A stretch of DNA of 44,684 bases from an uncultured Acidipila sp. (GCA_937859835.1 CALMAN010000110.1:36899-81582), one strand, 5' to 3'. Counted from the first letter of the stretch, positions 28,620 through 39,290 are shown. The notes: generated by a model from the sequence alone, not told the origin. Translations and numbers: made by a program.

Positions 28620-29309
28620 GCACCGGATGGAGTCAAGAAGCAGTGTGCTGGCCGACATAGCAGGGTTAGGGAACACCTGTTACCTGGCTTAACTATCGTT
28701 ACTTACTCGCTGCATTGCCTTCTATCTACGCGCCTTGCTTTACGTTTTCCCATGCGGGTATGGGTTTCGGGTTTCCGTCGAGCCTCCGAGGCGCGGTCCC
28801 CCCTGGTGCTGAATCATGTATACAACACCCCCTTGGGTTGCGGCTACAGCCGCGAGTCCGGTCGCGTCGGGGCCAGAACAGCCGCTCCCCGGCTAGGCGC
28901 AGCGATGGCCGAGTCCGCGAAGCCCCAGCATCGAGAGCGCTGCTCCGCTGCCTCGACTTGCTCGAGAACGCCTCTGGCGCCAGGCTCTGAGGCAGGGGGA
29001 CGTTTGACTCAGCCTGAGCTCCCGTTTAGGCTACCTCCATGCCTTCTGCATACCAACGGTGTTGTTGCTCCTCACGGGTTTGTCCCCTTGGGTTGAGCGG
29101 CTCTACGCAGATGCCATCCTGTTGTTAGCTCTATAGAAAACTGCCGAACCTGTTGCCTTGACCGGGCTCCCTGTTGTGCAGACCGCGCATGCGGGCGCTT
29201 CTTGAAGCTAGGAACGAAGCTCCGAACGATGTACAAGCGCCGGGAAAAGGCATTCTGGCTTGCCCGTCGATAACTTCAGCCAGGCGTTGTTGTTCTCCAG
29301 GAGATTGCT

Positions 29310-32300
29310 TTGACCTTTCCCCGTTTGTGCTCGCAGACCTCTTTCTTTCGCGCGCTTGCGGTAGCGGGTGCCGTGCCGCTGCTGCTGGGTGCAAGCGTAC
29401 TCGTAGCCGGCGCACAAACCTATAACGGTGGTTTGCGCGGCACGGTGACCGACGCAGGCGGGGCAGCGCTTCCGGATGCATCGGTCACCCTTGTCGATGA
29501 AGCCAACCATCAAGCGCGCAACACGAAGACAGATAGCGTGGGAGCCTACGTATTTAATGCTCTCCGGCCTTCTACCTACACGCTGCACATCGACGCCCCG
29601 GGCTTCAGTACGGCCGAACGAACCCACATCGCCCTGGCGACGCAGGACTTTCTCACCCTGGATGTGCCGCTTGTGATCGGTGGAACCGAGAACGTGGTGC
29701 AGGTGAACGCCGACGCGCCTCTGGTGGATGCATCGACAGCGTCTGTGAGCACCGATCTCGATCAGCACCGGCTCGAAGATATCCCCATCCTGGGCCGCAA
29801 TCCATACATGACGGCAAGAGTCTCAGGCGTTTTTATCAACACCGGCAATCCGCAGTTTGTCCGCTTCGCGGACCAGAACGGGACCTCGACGACTTCCGTC
29901 GCGGGCGGTCCCGTGGCAGCCAACCTGTACCTCATTGATGGCGTGCCCATTACAGATACAAACAACCGACCCGTGGTGATCCCGACCATTGAATCCATAC
30001 AGGACGTCAAGGTGCAGGCGCTGACCTACGACGCGCAGGTGGGCCGCACGGGCGGCGGCGTGTTCAATACGCTGCTGCGGTCCGGCTCCAGCACTTTCCA
30101 CGGTTCCCTGCTGGGCGAAACACGGCAGACCGACTGGCTGGCGAACGATTTCTTTGCGAACCGGGAAGGCATCGCCCGGCCCGACAGCCCGTACTACAAC
30201 TGGGGCGCCTCGCTCGGCGGCTTTGTTTCTATCCCGCACGTTTACGACGGCCGGACCCGCAGCTTTTTCTTCATCGGGTCTGAAGGTTACATCCAAACGT
30301 CACCCTACACAGAAACCTTTGCCGTGCCTACAGCGCTGGAGCGCACGGGCGACTTTTCGCAGAGCCGCAACGCAGACGGCAGCCTCGACGTCATCTATGA
30401 CCCCACCAAGACGTTTACAGACGCGCAGGGCGTGATACACCGCACGCCATTTCCGAGTAACCGGATTCCTGCCGGCCAGCTCAGCACGGTCGGCAGAAAT
30501 ATCGCCTCGTACTACCCGCTGCCGCAGACCGCGGGCCCGACCGGCCAGAATAACTTCACAGGTACCGACGACGTGCGGGACCACGCGCAGGAAGTTACGG
30601 TAAAGCTCGACCAGCAGATCCGTCCATGGTGGACCGTCAGCGGCTCCTATATTTTCTATGAGGCGCTGCAACCGCTCGGCAATCCGCTCGGCACCCTGCC
30701 CGGCAGTTACTCATACACGTACCACCGCCAGGTCGATGCAACCCAGGTGAACAGCACCTGGATCCTCAATCCCAAGACCGTGCTGACGGCCCGCTATGGC
30801 AACAATCGCTTTCCGAACCTGATTGCCGAAGTAAGCAACGGCTTCAATCCTGCAACGCTCGGCTTCCCGGCCTCGTATACCAGCCAGTTACAGGCCCGGT
30901 TCTTTCCCACCATCTTTATGCGGAACTTTTCGCAACTTGGGCAGGACACCAGTTCGCTCGACAACTGGAAGTCGCAGATCCTGAATGGCACGCTGGCCCG
31001 GAGCGCCGGCAAGCACGATTACACCTTTGGTGCGGAGTACCGCCGCCTGCGCCTGAACTTCCAGGATCTCGGGGACGCGCCTGGCACGTACACCTTTAAC
31101 GGCTCCTTTACGCAAGCGAACCCAAACGTTTCGGGCGATGGTACCGGCTCAGATCTGGCCGACCTGCTGCTCGGCTACCCGGTAAGCGGCGAAGTGGAAA
31201 GCGCAACGCCGCTCCAAACCTATCTTGACTACTGGGCACTATTTGCTCAGGACGACTTTCGTGTCACGCGCCGGCTGACTCTCAACCTGGGCCTGCGCTA
31301 CGAAAACGAAACCGGGTTGAAAGAGGACCACAATCAACTCGCGGTTGGCTTTGACCGCAGCGCGCAGGCGCAGCTTGCGGGCGGCGCAGCAGTTACGGGC
31401 GGCATCCTGTTCGCGGGCGTGGGAGGCAACCAGCGCGATATCGGCAGCCTTACCCGGCTCAAATTTGCACCGCGCCTCGGCGCCGCGTTTGCATTGAATG
31501 AGCAGACCGTGGTGCGCGGCGGCTACGGCATCCTGTACGCCCCGATTCGCTACGACCCGATTGCCGCCCTGGCTCCCGGGTACACGCAGTACACAACCTA
31601 TGTCGGCAGCAACGATAACAACCAAACTCCGGCCGGCACGCTCGACAATCCGTTTCCAAACGGCCTCGAAAAGCCGGCAGGCAACTCAGCCGGCCTGCTC
31701 ACCGGCGTGGGCTCTTCGGTTACCAGTTTTGACCAGGCCTTCCAGGCGCCGCGCGTGCAACAGTTTTCAGTCGACGTGGAACGCGAGTTGCCGGGCTCGA
31801 TCGCGCTCCAAGCCGGCTACGTCGGTTCACGCTCCGCCCATCTTTCGCCCGGGCCCACCGGAGGCGGCGCGGTCAACGTCGATCAACTGAACCCGTCGAA
31901 CTTCGGCCTGGGTGCAGGGCTCAACCAGGCCGTTGCGAATCCGTACTACGGCAAGGGCGGGGTCGGCGTCATCGGCAATCCCACCGTGGCGCAGTCCCAG
32001 CTTCTGCGGCCCTTTCCGCAGTTCAGCTCTGTCAACCTGTACACAAGCACCAGCTATGCCGACTACAACGCCCTGCTCATCAAGGCGGAACGCCGCGCTG
32101 CCCACGGGCTCAACATCGTCGGCTCGTTTACATGGTCCCGCAACATGGATGACTCCTTCGCGACGGCAAACAGCATCCAGAGCTCGGGGATCACGGCTCC
32201 GCAGAACGCCTACGATCTCGGCGCCGAGTACGCGCACGCGGTCAACAACGTTCCGTTTCAGTTCACGGCCGGCATCATTTACGATCTCCCGCTCGGCCGC

Positions 32301-32807
32301 GGAGAGCGTTTCTCGACCGGATTCGGCTGGGCAGACGCGATCCTCGGCAACTGGCAGCTCAACATCATCCCCACTTTCCGGACCGGCTTTCCGGTTGCCA
32401 TTCTCCAAAGCAGCAATCCCAACAGCAGCATCGTCGGCAATGGCGTGCAGCGTCCAAACCTCAACCCTGGCGTACGGCTCGGCACCGGCGGCGCGCTTGA
32501 GGATCGGCTCAACGGCTACATCAACCCGGCCGCCTTTAGCACGTCTGCAGCGCTCACCTTTGGCGATGCACCCCGCACCCTTTCGCTGCGCGGGCCCGGC
32601 TACGAGAACTGGGACACGTCGCTGTACAAGAACATCCTTGTCCGCGAGCGGGTGAACGCGCAGTTCCGGGCAGAAACGTTCAACACCTTCAACACCCCCG
32701 AGTTCGCCGGTCCCAACACGGCCTTCGGCAGCGCAAGCTTCGGCCAAATTACCACCCAGGCGAACTTTCCCCGATACCTCCAACTTGGTTTGCGAATCTC
32801 CTTCTAA
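29310..32807 (+). CDS. TonB-dependent receptor, Oar-like
   Basis: TTG start with AGGAG upstream; signal peptide; YNGGLRGTVTDAGGAALPDASVTLVDEANHQ; C-terminal FPRYLQLGLRISF. Confidence 0.92.
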   Translation: MTFPRLCSQTSFFRALAVAGAVPLLLGASVLVAGAQTYNGGLRGTVTDAGGAALPDASVTLVDEANHQARNTKTDSVGAYVFNALRPSTYTLHIDAPGFSTAERTHIALATQDFLTLDVPLVIGGTENVVQVNADAPLVDASTASVSTDLDQHRLEDIPILGRNPYMTARVSGVFINTGNPQFVRFADQNGTSTTSVAGGPVAANLYLIDGVPITDTNNRPVVIPTIESIQDVKVQALTYDAQVGRTGGGVFNTLLRSGSSTFHGSLLGETRQTDWLANDFFANREGIARPDSPYYNWGASLGGFVSIPHVYDGRTRSFFFIGSEGYIQTSPYTETFAVPTALERTGDFSQSRNADGSLDVIYDPTKTFTDAQGVIHRTPFPSNRIPAGQLSTVGRNIASYYPLPQTAGPTGQNNFTGTDDVRDHAQEVTVKLDQQIRPWWTVSGSYIFYEALQPLGNPLGTLPGSYSYTYHRQVDATQVNSTWILNPKTVLTARYGNNRFPNLIAEVSNGFNPATLGFPASYTSQLQARFFPTIFMRNFSQLGQDTSSLDNWKSQILNGTLARSAGKHDYTFGAEYRRLRLNFQDLGDAPGTYTFNGSFTQANPNVSGDGTGSDLADLLLGYPVSGEVESATPLQTYLDYWALFAQDDFRVTRRLTLNLGLRYENETGLKEDHNQLAVGFDRSAQAQLAGGAAVTGGILFAGVGGNQRDIGSLTRLKFAPRLGAAFALNEQTVVRGGYGILYAPIRYDPIAALAPGYTQYTTYVGSNDNNQTPAGTLDNPFPNGLEKPAGNSAGLLTGVGSSVTSFDQAFQAPRVQQFSVDVERELPGSIALQAGYVGSRSAHLSPGPTGGGAVNVDQLNPSNFGLGAGLNQAVANPYYGKGGVGVIGNPTVAQSQLLRPFPQFSSVNLYTSTSYADYNALLIKAERRAAHGLNIVGSFTWSRNMDDSFATANSIQSSGITAPQNAYDLGAEYAHAVNNVPFQFTAGIIYDLPLGRGERFSTGFGWADAILGNWQLNIIPTFRTGFPVAILQSSNPNSSIVGNGVQRPNLNPGVRLGTGGALEDRLNGYINPAAFSTSAALTFGDAPRTLSLRGPGYENWDTSLYKNILVRERVNAQFRAETFNTFNTPEFAGPNTAFGSASFGQITTQANFPRYLQLGLRISF

Positions 32808-32849
32808 CGCGCCGCAGCCCGGGTCCAGGAGCCGGGTCAGGAGCCTTCC

Positions 32850-33980
32850 ATGGCACAAGACGCAACCCGCCGCATGCTGCTCAAGACCTCTGGCCTTGCG
32901 CTTGGCCTCCAGGCGCTGGGGCCGGCCTTTGCGCGGGCCCCGGCCAACCCGCAAGCCACACCGGTCCGCTTGTCGTTCAACGAAAACCCTTACGGCCCAT
33001 CGCCAACAGTTGCCCCGGCGATCGAGCGCGAGTGCAGCCGCTTGTGCCGCTACGCGGATGCCGCCATGGCGGACGCGCTTGCCGAGCAGATCGCTGCGCA
33101 CGAGCGGGTTCCGGTCGATCAGGTCATTCTGGGCGAGATCCTCGGTCTGCTGGGGCTTTACCTCGGCAGCCAGGGAGGCCCGGGAGGCGAGTTCATCTAC
33201 TCGGTTCCGGGTTACCTGGCGCTGGTCGATGCCGCAGCCCATGTTGGCGGCGTGGGTGTGGGTGTTCCGCTGGACGCACAAGGGCGAAACGACCTCTCGG
33301 CGATGGCGGCGAAGATCAATGGCAAGACCCGCGCCCTTTACCTCGTGAACCCGCACAATCCAACCGGCACCGTGAACGACGACGCGGCCTTCAAGCAATT
33401 TCTGCGCGACAGCGCGCAGCACGCCGTGGTTGTTGTCGATGAAGCGTACCTCGAGTACACCCCGGATTTCCGCGCGCGTTCCGCTGTTTCGCTCGTACGC
33501 GACGGCGCCAACGTGATGGTCTTTCGCACCTTCGATAAGATTCACGGCCTGGCTGGGCTTCCCATCGGCTATGTGCTGGCTCCGCGCACGCTGGCGGACG
33601 CTTTGCGGAAACAAGGCGCGGGCGATGCTGAGTCGCTGGGCCGGCTCAACATCGTCGCTGCCCAGGCAGCACTGCGTGATACGGCACAGGTGGAACACAC
33701 GCGGGACGAGGTCGCTCGCGAGCGCGAGCAGTGGCTCGCAGTCCTCAACGCTTTGCACCTGAAACATACGGACGCGGTCGCAAGCTTTGTCTTCTTCGAC
33801 GCCGGGCGGCCGCAACCGGAGGTGGCTGCGGCCCTCCGGGCCAAGAACATCGACATAGGGCGCGCGCATCCGCCCTATACAAACTGGGCACGCATCACGG
33901 TTGGGCTGCCCGGGGAGAACCGGGAAGTCCAGCAAGCGCTTCGGCAAGCACTGCTCGCCTCGGGGGCTGGAAGCGCTTAA
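32850..33980 (+). CDS. PLP-dependent aminotransferase, histidinol-phosphate aminotransferase (HisC)-like, with Tat signal peptide
   Basis: MAQDATRRMLLKTSGLALGLQALGPAFARA; SFNENPYGPSP; LVNPHNPTGTV; VVDEAYLEY; FRTFDKIHGLAGLPIGY (PLP lysine). Confidence 0.88.
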   Translation: MAQDATRRMLLKTSGLALGLQALGPAFARAPANPQATPVRLSFNENPYGPSPTVAPAIERECSRLCRYADAAMADALAEQIAAHERVPVDQVILGEILGLLGLYLGSQGGPGGEFIYSVPGYLALVDAAAHVGGVGVGVPLDAQGRNDLSAMAAKINGKTRALYLVNPHNPTGTVNDDAAFKQFLRDSAQHAVVVVDEAYLEYTPDFRARSAVSLVRDGANVMVFRTFDKIHGLAGLPIGYVLAPRTLADALRKQGAGDAESLGRLNIVAAQAALRDTAQVEHTRDEVAREREQWLAVLNALHLKHTDAVASFVFFDAGRPQPEVAAALRAKNIDIGRAHPPYTNWARITVGLPGENREVQQALRQALLASGAGSA

Positions 33981-34164
33981 CGCAGTCGCGCGCCACGCGG
34001 GCGGCTTGATTGCCTCGAGGTGGCCACACGATGCCCGTCCGTGAAAGGTGGCTGGACCCTTGGCCTTTTCCGTAACGCTTCTAGGGTATGCTCGGCTGCC
34101 GGTCGGACGCGAGAACGAGGCCCAAGCAGTGACAGGCGGCAACAGATCGCCCGGGAAAAAAGAA

Positions 34165-34191
34165 GCCCTCTCCCAGTGGTGGGGAGAGGGC
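34165..34191 (-). terminator. intrinsic terminator (possibly bidirectional) downstream of the YncE/phosphoesterase gene
   Basis: Perfect 10-bp stem GCCCTCTCCC-(7 nt)-GGGAGAGGGC; on the minus strand followed by TTCTTTTTT, on the plus strand by CGTTTTCTT. Confidence 0.85.
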
Positions 34192-34212
34192 CGTTTTCTT
34201 CGCGACGTTTTT

Positions 34213-37200
34213 CTAGTCGTCGTCGTCGGTGGTTGGGGCCTTCTTCTTGAAGTCGCTTGCGGGGCGAACCGTTTTCTCGCCAGGGTAGGGGCGCGTGAAG
34301 TTGGTGGATTCGTACCAGTTGAGGTGGTTCACGGTGTCAGGATCTTCAGAGTCGGGGACATGCTGCTTGCCGGCAAACACCTGCGCCTTCTTCTTCATCC
34401 AGCCAGCCCTTAGCGCTTTCACCGCAGGGGTTTCGGCCGCGATGGGCTGCGCCGTAGCGGAAGAACTCGCGACGGAGATTAGGTGAGCCGGAGCCGCAAC
34501 GGTCTGCGCTGTGGCCGCGCTACTTACCACCACCTGGCCCGGACCGGTTTTCAGGTTCGGAGCCGGGATGGGCTGGGCAGGTTTCTGCGTCACACCTTGA
34601 TTGAGCGGGATCTGGTTCGGCACGTGCGTCCAGGGAAGGAAGTTGCTCACGGGCGGATTGTTGACAAAGATCTCGGTCATCGGCGTGGCCGTCAGGTCGA
34701 ACTGGTTCATGGGCTGGAGTCCAAGAATCTGTTCGATCGTGCGGGTGAAGTTGACCTGCGTGTAGAAGGTGCTGTCTTCGGTGACGCCGGCGCCCGTGCC
34801 ATCCGTGTTTACCTGCTGGCGGACATACGGGCTGATGATGTAGCCGGGGCTGCGATGACCATCCACATGGTCGGCGCCGTCCTGTGAGTCATCTTCCTCG
34901 ACAAAAATCGCCGAAGTGGACCAGATGGGGCTGTGGCTGATGGCGTCGACATAGCGGCCAAGAGCAAGGTCGTTATCGGCTTCCATCGCCTGCGCGGTTG
35001 GTGGGCCGCCCGTATGGTCCGAGCTGATCCACATGAACTCGAGCTGCGGCACCGTGCCGCCTGCCACGTCCGTGTTGAAGGTCTGCTGCCAGATGTCAAA
35101 GCGGAACTGGTCAGGGATGCCCAGATCAAACTGCGGGTAGTTCTGGACGGTGTTGTTGATCAGGTTTGGCAGCGGTGAGTGCGAGGCAACGGTGTTGTAG
35201 TTGTAAAGCTGGTTCTCCGCGCCGGACTCGTACGCCAGTGTGTCGTTGTAGAAGTCAATCCACTGGGGCTCGGTGGTGGACCCGGTGGGGGTCTTAAAGG
35301 TGTTGTACTCGATGTACTCGCCGAAGTTCTTGAACGAGACACCCTGCTTCACGGCCACGTCCCACAGGTGACCGACCTTCTGGTAAGCAATCGTGTCGCC
35401 GCCGTTGGAAGGGTAGTCGCGGAGCCAGTCGGGCGACTGGATGTCGTCCGAGTAAGGCGCCATCGCCTGCACGATCCAGTTGTGTCCGTCGGCAGACTGC
35501 CGGCTTGGATCATAAAAGTTGTCGAACAGCGGGAAGCGCTGCACGATGGCGTGTGCGTTCGGTGTCACAGCGCCAAAGGTTGAGTTGTCGCCAAACACAG
35601 CCAGCGACGCTTCGCCGTTGCCCCCGGTCACATCACCGAGAATCTGATCATAGGTGCGGTTCTCACGAATGATGACAAAGATGTGCTTGATCAGGGACGG
35701 AGAGCCGATCTGCGCAGGGATCGCAACCGGTGCGGCGGTCGGGGCGCCTCCGGAAGCTGAGGCGATGTTCTGCTGGAGATCCCAATGGTTGTTGTAGGCC
35801 ACCTGGATGGATGCCGCGCCCAAAGCTCCGGCATCCGCGAGGGGCACGATGCTGACGGTTCCAAGATCCTGGTGCGTATTGAAGCTGCTTACGCCGTGAT
35901 TGTTTCCGTAGGAGTTTTCGGCGGTCTTTGTTGGAGGAGGCGCCACGGCAAAGCCTGTCGTGCCGAGCCCCTTGTCATTGGCGACCAGCAGCGCCGTGTC
36001 TGCCGAGTCCAGCGCGACCGAGCTGGGTGCGTAGCCGGTCGGGATCAGGCCCATGACCGAACCGCCGGTGTTGAGGTTGATCACCGCGACCGCATTGATG
36101 TTGTAGCAGGCGACGTAGGCACGGCTGTTGGCTTGATCAACCGTGATTGAGACCGGTGCCGCGCCGTACGCAGACCCGTTGCTTCCGGGTACAGCGATGG
36201 GCAGCCCGAGGTTGAATGTCTCCACTACCTGATTGGTGCCCGTGTCGATTGCCGAGATGGTGTCGTCGTATGTATTCGCAACCAGGAGGTACTTGCCCCA
36301 GAAGGCCATACCCGTGGGGTGCAAACCAACCGAGATGGTGTCGGTGACTGTGAATGAAGCCAGATCGACCACGGAGACTGTACCGGTGGCCGTAGAGCCG
36401 GTAGGATTGGCGGCCACAACCGGAGTGCCGTTCGAGTAACCCTGGAAGTCACTTGCCGTGGCGACGCGGCCGGCCTCGTTGGAAACGTAAGCCGTTTTGC
36501 CGTCCGCCGAAATCACAACGCTGTTCGGCACGTTGCCGACACGCACCTCCGCGCCCTGGACCGGCGTGGCCGTGGTCAGGTCAATCTTGGTCAGCGTGTC
36601 GTTGTTGTCGAGCACCGCATAGGCAGTCTTGCTGTCGGGTGAAACGGCAATGCCCAGGGGATACGAAGTGGAGGTGCCGTCGGAGGCGATCGAGTACGTC
36701 TGGCCGCATGGAATCTCAGCGCTGCCCGTGGTGCCCGGAGGGCTGTTGGGGAAGCAGGTGACGTTGGTCAGAACGCCTGCAGAGTTCGCATCAAGTGGCA
36801 CGCTGACGTGGGCGTAGTCAGACAACAAGCCCGCGGCGCTTACACTGGCGATCGAAACGAAGCCGCCGCCTGGGCCGTAGTTGCCATCCTGGCTGAACAG
36901 CAGGTACTTGCCATCCGGCGAGTAGGTGATGCCGGTGTTGCTGCCGTCCTTGTCTTTGCCTGCGGCTGGGGAGTACGTCTGCAGCACGGCGCCTGTTTGT
37001 GTGTTGAAGATTGTGACTGCTTGCGGCGCGCCCATCTGCAGCACGGCGGCCGTGTGGTTGCCGGTCGGGTTCAGCGCAAGGGCCTTGGCGCGGGTTGTGG
37101 TGCCGAGATAGACCTGGGTGCCCGCGGGCGTAAGAATCTGGCCATTGCTCGAAACCCAAGGTACGGGCAGATTGGCTGGATAGCCTGGCCCACTTGCTGC

Positions 37201-37356
37201 GTTCTTGTTCTCGCCTACCGTGTAGGTCGGGAACGGAACAGACTGCGCCAGCGCTGCAGAGCTGAGGCCTGCCGCCGTAAGCAGGCCGGCGAGCGGGAGC
37301 AGTCGGTGGACCGCCCACTGATTGCGAAAGAGCACGAGAGACACTTTGCTACACAT
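34213..37356 (-). CDS. secreted bifunctional YncE/YVTN beta-propeller + phosphoesterase (alkaline phosphatase / phospholipase C-like superfamily)
   Basis: Propeller repeats (GNVPNSVVISADGKTAYVSNEAGR; VGLHPTGMAFWGKYLLVANTYDDTISAIDTGTNQVVETF) followed by phosphoesterase motifs (IKHIFVIIRENRTYDQILGDVTGGNGEASL; NFYDPSRQSADGHNWIVQAMAPY). Confidence 0.93.
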   Translation of the reverse strand: MCSKVSLVLFRNQWAVHRLLPLAGLLTAAGLSSAALAQSVPFPTYTVGENKNAASGPGYPANLPVPWVSSNGQILTPAGTQVYLGTTTRAKALALNPTGNHTAAVLQMGAPQAVTIFNTQTGAVLQTYSPAAGKDKDGSNTGITYSPDGKYLLFSQDGNYGPGGGFVSIASVSAAGLLSDYAHVSVPLDANSAGVLTNVTCFPNSPPGTTGSAEIPCGQTYSIASDGTSTSYPLGIAVSPDSKTAYAVLDNNDTLTKIDLTTATPVQGAEVRVGNVPNSVVISADGKTAYVSNEAGRVATASDFQGYSNGTPVVAANPTGSTATGTVSVVDLASFTVTDTISVGLHPTGMAFWGKYLLVANTYDDTISAIDTGTNQVVETFNLGLPIAVPGSNGSAYGAAPVSITVDQANSRAYVACYNINAVAVINLNTGGSVMGLIPTGYAPSSVALDSADTALLVANDKGLGTTGFAVAPPPTKTAENSYGNNHGVSSFNTHQDLGTVSIVPLADAGALGAASIQVAYNNHWDLQQNIASASGGAPTAAPVAIPAQIGSPSLIKHIFVIIRENRTYDQILGDVTGGNGEASLAVFGDNSTFGAVTPNAHAIVQRFPLFDNFYDPSRQSADGHNWIVQAMAPYSDDIQSPDWLRDYPSNGGDTIAYQKVGHLWDVAVKQGVSFKNFGEYIEYNTFKTPTGSTTEPQWIDFYNDTLAYESGAENQLYNYNTVASHSPLPNLINNTVQNYPQFDLGIPDQFRFDIWQQTFNTDVAGGTVPQLEFMWISSDHTGGPPTAQAMEADNDLALGRYVDAISHSPIWSTSAIFVEEDDSQDGADHVDGHRSPGYIISPYVRQQVNTDGTGAGVTEDSTFYTQVNFTRTIEQILGLQPMNQFDLTATPMTEIFVNNPPVSNFLPWTHVPNQIPLNQGVTQKPAQPIPAPNLKTGPGQVVVSSAATAQTVAAPAHLISVASSSATAQPIAAETPAVKALRAGWMKKKAQVFAGKQHVPDSEDPDTVNHLNWYESTNFTRPYPGEKTVRPASDFKKKAPTTDDDD

Positions 37357-37614
37357 CGATCATCACCCCACGGTTTTTTGACACAACGTAAGCTACGTTT
37401 GCCGACCGGTTTCTACGGAAAAGAGAAGTTTGAACTTCGGCTTGCGCCAGAAGAAAGAAGCAGATAGAAGCGGCTGGCGCGGCTGGCTGCCGGCTACCGG
37501 GTTGCGGGCGGAGCGAGGGAAGCTCGCATCGCCACCTGTACTGCCGAGGCCCGGGTATGGGCGCACATCCTGGGGAACATGGAGGCCGGATGGACAGCAC
37601 ACCCCCACGAGCAA

Positions 37615-37660
37615 AGTATTGCAGGCGGTCGCTGACGGGCTTGTGACAGCTCCATGACAT
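37615..37660 (-). promoter_or_regulatory. PHO-box-like PhoB operator plus -10 element upstream of the phosphoesterase gene
   Basis: Minus strand: ATGTCAT-GGAG-CTGTCAC-AAGC-CCGTCAG (37660-37632; 11-nt repeats), then ~11 nt, then AATACT (37620-37615) as -10. Confidence 0.55.
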
Positions 37661-37826
37661 CTTTGTAATGTTCGCGAGGGACAGGGTTCTTGCTCGACGT
37701 GAAAGCTCGGCGGCGCTGCGTGCGGTGCGCACACTCCATCCGCGCCGGTTTCTTCCCGCTCTGCATCCATGGCGAGCAGAGGATGCAAGCCTGAACCAGC
37801 CAGGACCATGCTTTCGAACGACAGGT

Positions 37827-39290
37827 TCAGTAGCAGGCTGCCCTCGCATTTGTGGAAGGCACGCGCAGCGTAACCCGGGTTCCGGTTCCGGGCTCGCTCG
37901 TGATCTCGACGCTTCCGCCGTGCAGTTGCATGATGCCTTGAACGATCGCGAGTCCCAGACCAGTGCCCCCTGAGGCCTTGGACCGGGACGGATCGACACG
38001 GAAGAATCGATCGAAAACTCGCGGGAGCGCGTCGGGCGGTATCCCGACTCCTGTATCGGTCACTTCGATAAAAACATCCGCAGCTTCGGCATGGGTGGCC
38101 ATGGCCACCCTGCCACCCTCAAGGGTATGCACGACTGCGTTGGACACCAGGTTGCCGACTGCCCGCTGGATCAGTGTCCGGTCCAGTTCCGCAATCACTG
38201 GCTCACTTACCCCGGTGCTCGTGAGCACAACTCCAGCGTCTGCAGCAGACGCGTCGTAGTATTCCCGGACTCCTTCCAGTAACTGAGAAACATCGACCTG
38301 CTCCAACCGTAAGTGGGTGAGCGGGCTTTCCGTCCGGGCCAGAAACAGGAGGTTGCCGATGAGATCCGAAAGGCGCACAGCTTCCTCCAGGGAGGATTCG
38401 AGCGCGTCCCGGTATTCATCGATGGTTCGGGCGCGAGCCAGCGCTACTTCGGCTTCGCCACGGATGTTGTTGACCGGGGTTCGTAAGTCATGGGCGATGT
38501 CGGCAGAAAAGCGAGAGATCCTTTCGAAAGAATCTTCAAGACCGTCCAGCATCTTGTTGAAGGTCAGCGCCAGAGACGCTAACTCGTACGGGTATCCTGC
38601 GGTGACGATCCGTTCACTCAGGTGACTCGACGTAATGCGGCGTGCCGTTTCCGCGATCTCCTCCACGGGCCGGATACCTTGCCGGGCAATCTGGTAACCA
38701 ATGAGTGGAAAAAGCACGAGCATGCCCGCCGAGGCAACCCAGAACCACAGCCTGAAGCGTGCCAGCAACTCCTCTTTTCTTGATACGTCCACTGCAACCT
38801 GGAGCGTGAGAAAGCGGTTCTGGGACTCACCGATCTGCGCTTTTGCGGTCATCACGCGGAACGCCTGTCCACTTCTTCCTGTCATCGGGAAAGCAAGTCC
38901 ATGCTTCGCAGCCGAAAGAGGCGCGATCCGTGCGAGGTCCAGTTCCTTCGACATCCCGGGAGTCATGAGCACGGGTTTGCCTTGTTGATCGAGAAGGCAG
39001 ATGTAGAACTGCTCGTACCGCCTGGCAGCAGACTCGAGGACGACTTCTTCGTGAAGACCGTCCGCGTCCCCAGGGCGTTCGCCGAGCATGGTACGCAGGA
39101 CGTTGACTTTGTCCTTGAGAAACAGTTCCGTGCTCTTGTTGAGCTCCGAAACCAGCATCAGGTAGAGGCTGAGAGTGACCAGGAAGACCAAAAGAAGTCC
39201 GGCAGAAGCGTAGGCCGCCGTCAGCCGAAAAGCCAGCGTGCGCCACAGGCGAGAAAAGCTTCCTCCGAAGCTAGTCGGCTTCCAGAACAT
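37827..39290 (-). CDS. heavy-metal-type sensor histidine kinase (CusS-like)
   Basis: Two TM segments, HAMP-like region, H-box [27 protein letters not shown]-box [15 protein letters not shown]-boxes [37 protein letters not shown]. Confidence 0.93.
   Translation of the reverse strand: MFWKPTSFGGSFSRLWRTLAFRLTAAYASAGLLLVFLVTLSLYLMLVSELNKSTELFLKDKVNVLRTMLGERPGDADGLHEEVVLESAARRYEQFYICLLDQQGKPVLMTPGMSKELDLARIAPLSAAKHGLAFPMTGRSGQAFRVMTAKAQIGESQNRFLTLQVAVDVSRKEELLARFRLWFWVASAGMLVLFPLIGYQIARQGIRPVEEIAETARRITSSHLSERIVTAGYPYELASLALTFNKMLDGLEDSFERISRFSADIAHDLRTPVNNIRGEAEVALARARTIDEYRDALESSLEEAVRLSDLIGNLLFLARTESPLTHLRLEQVDVSQLLEGVREYYDASAADAGVVLTSTGVSEPVIAELDRTLIQRAVGNLVSNAVVHTLEGGRVAMATHAEAADVFIEVTDTGVGIPPDALPRVFDRFFRVDPSRSKASGGTGLGLAIVQGIMQLHGGSVEITSEPGTGTRVTLRVPSTNARAACY

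Noticed and set aside
31827-34142. 771-aa minus-strand ORF antisense to the third TonB receptor and the aminotransferase
   Set aside because: High-GC shadow ORF: Arg/Gly/Ala/Val-rich with no domain-like motifs, and both overlapping plus-strand genes have clear family signatures.
37654-37669. ATGACA-N5-GTAAT as a CopR-type site for the adjacent two-component system
   Set aside because: It overlaps the stronger PHO-box interpretation (three 11-nt repeats in gene orientation plus -10 before a phosphoesterase); kept only as an alternative.
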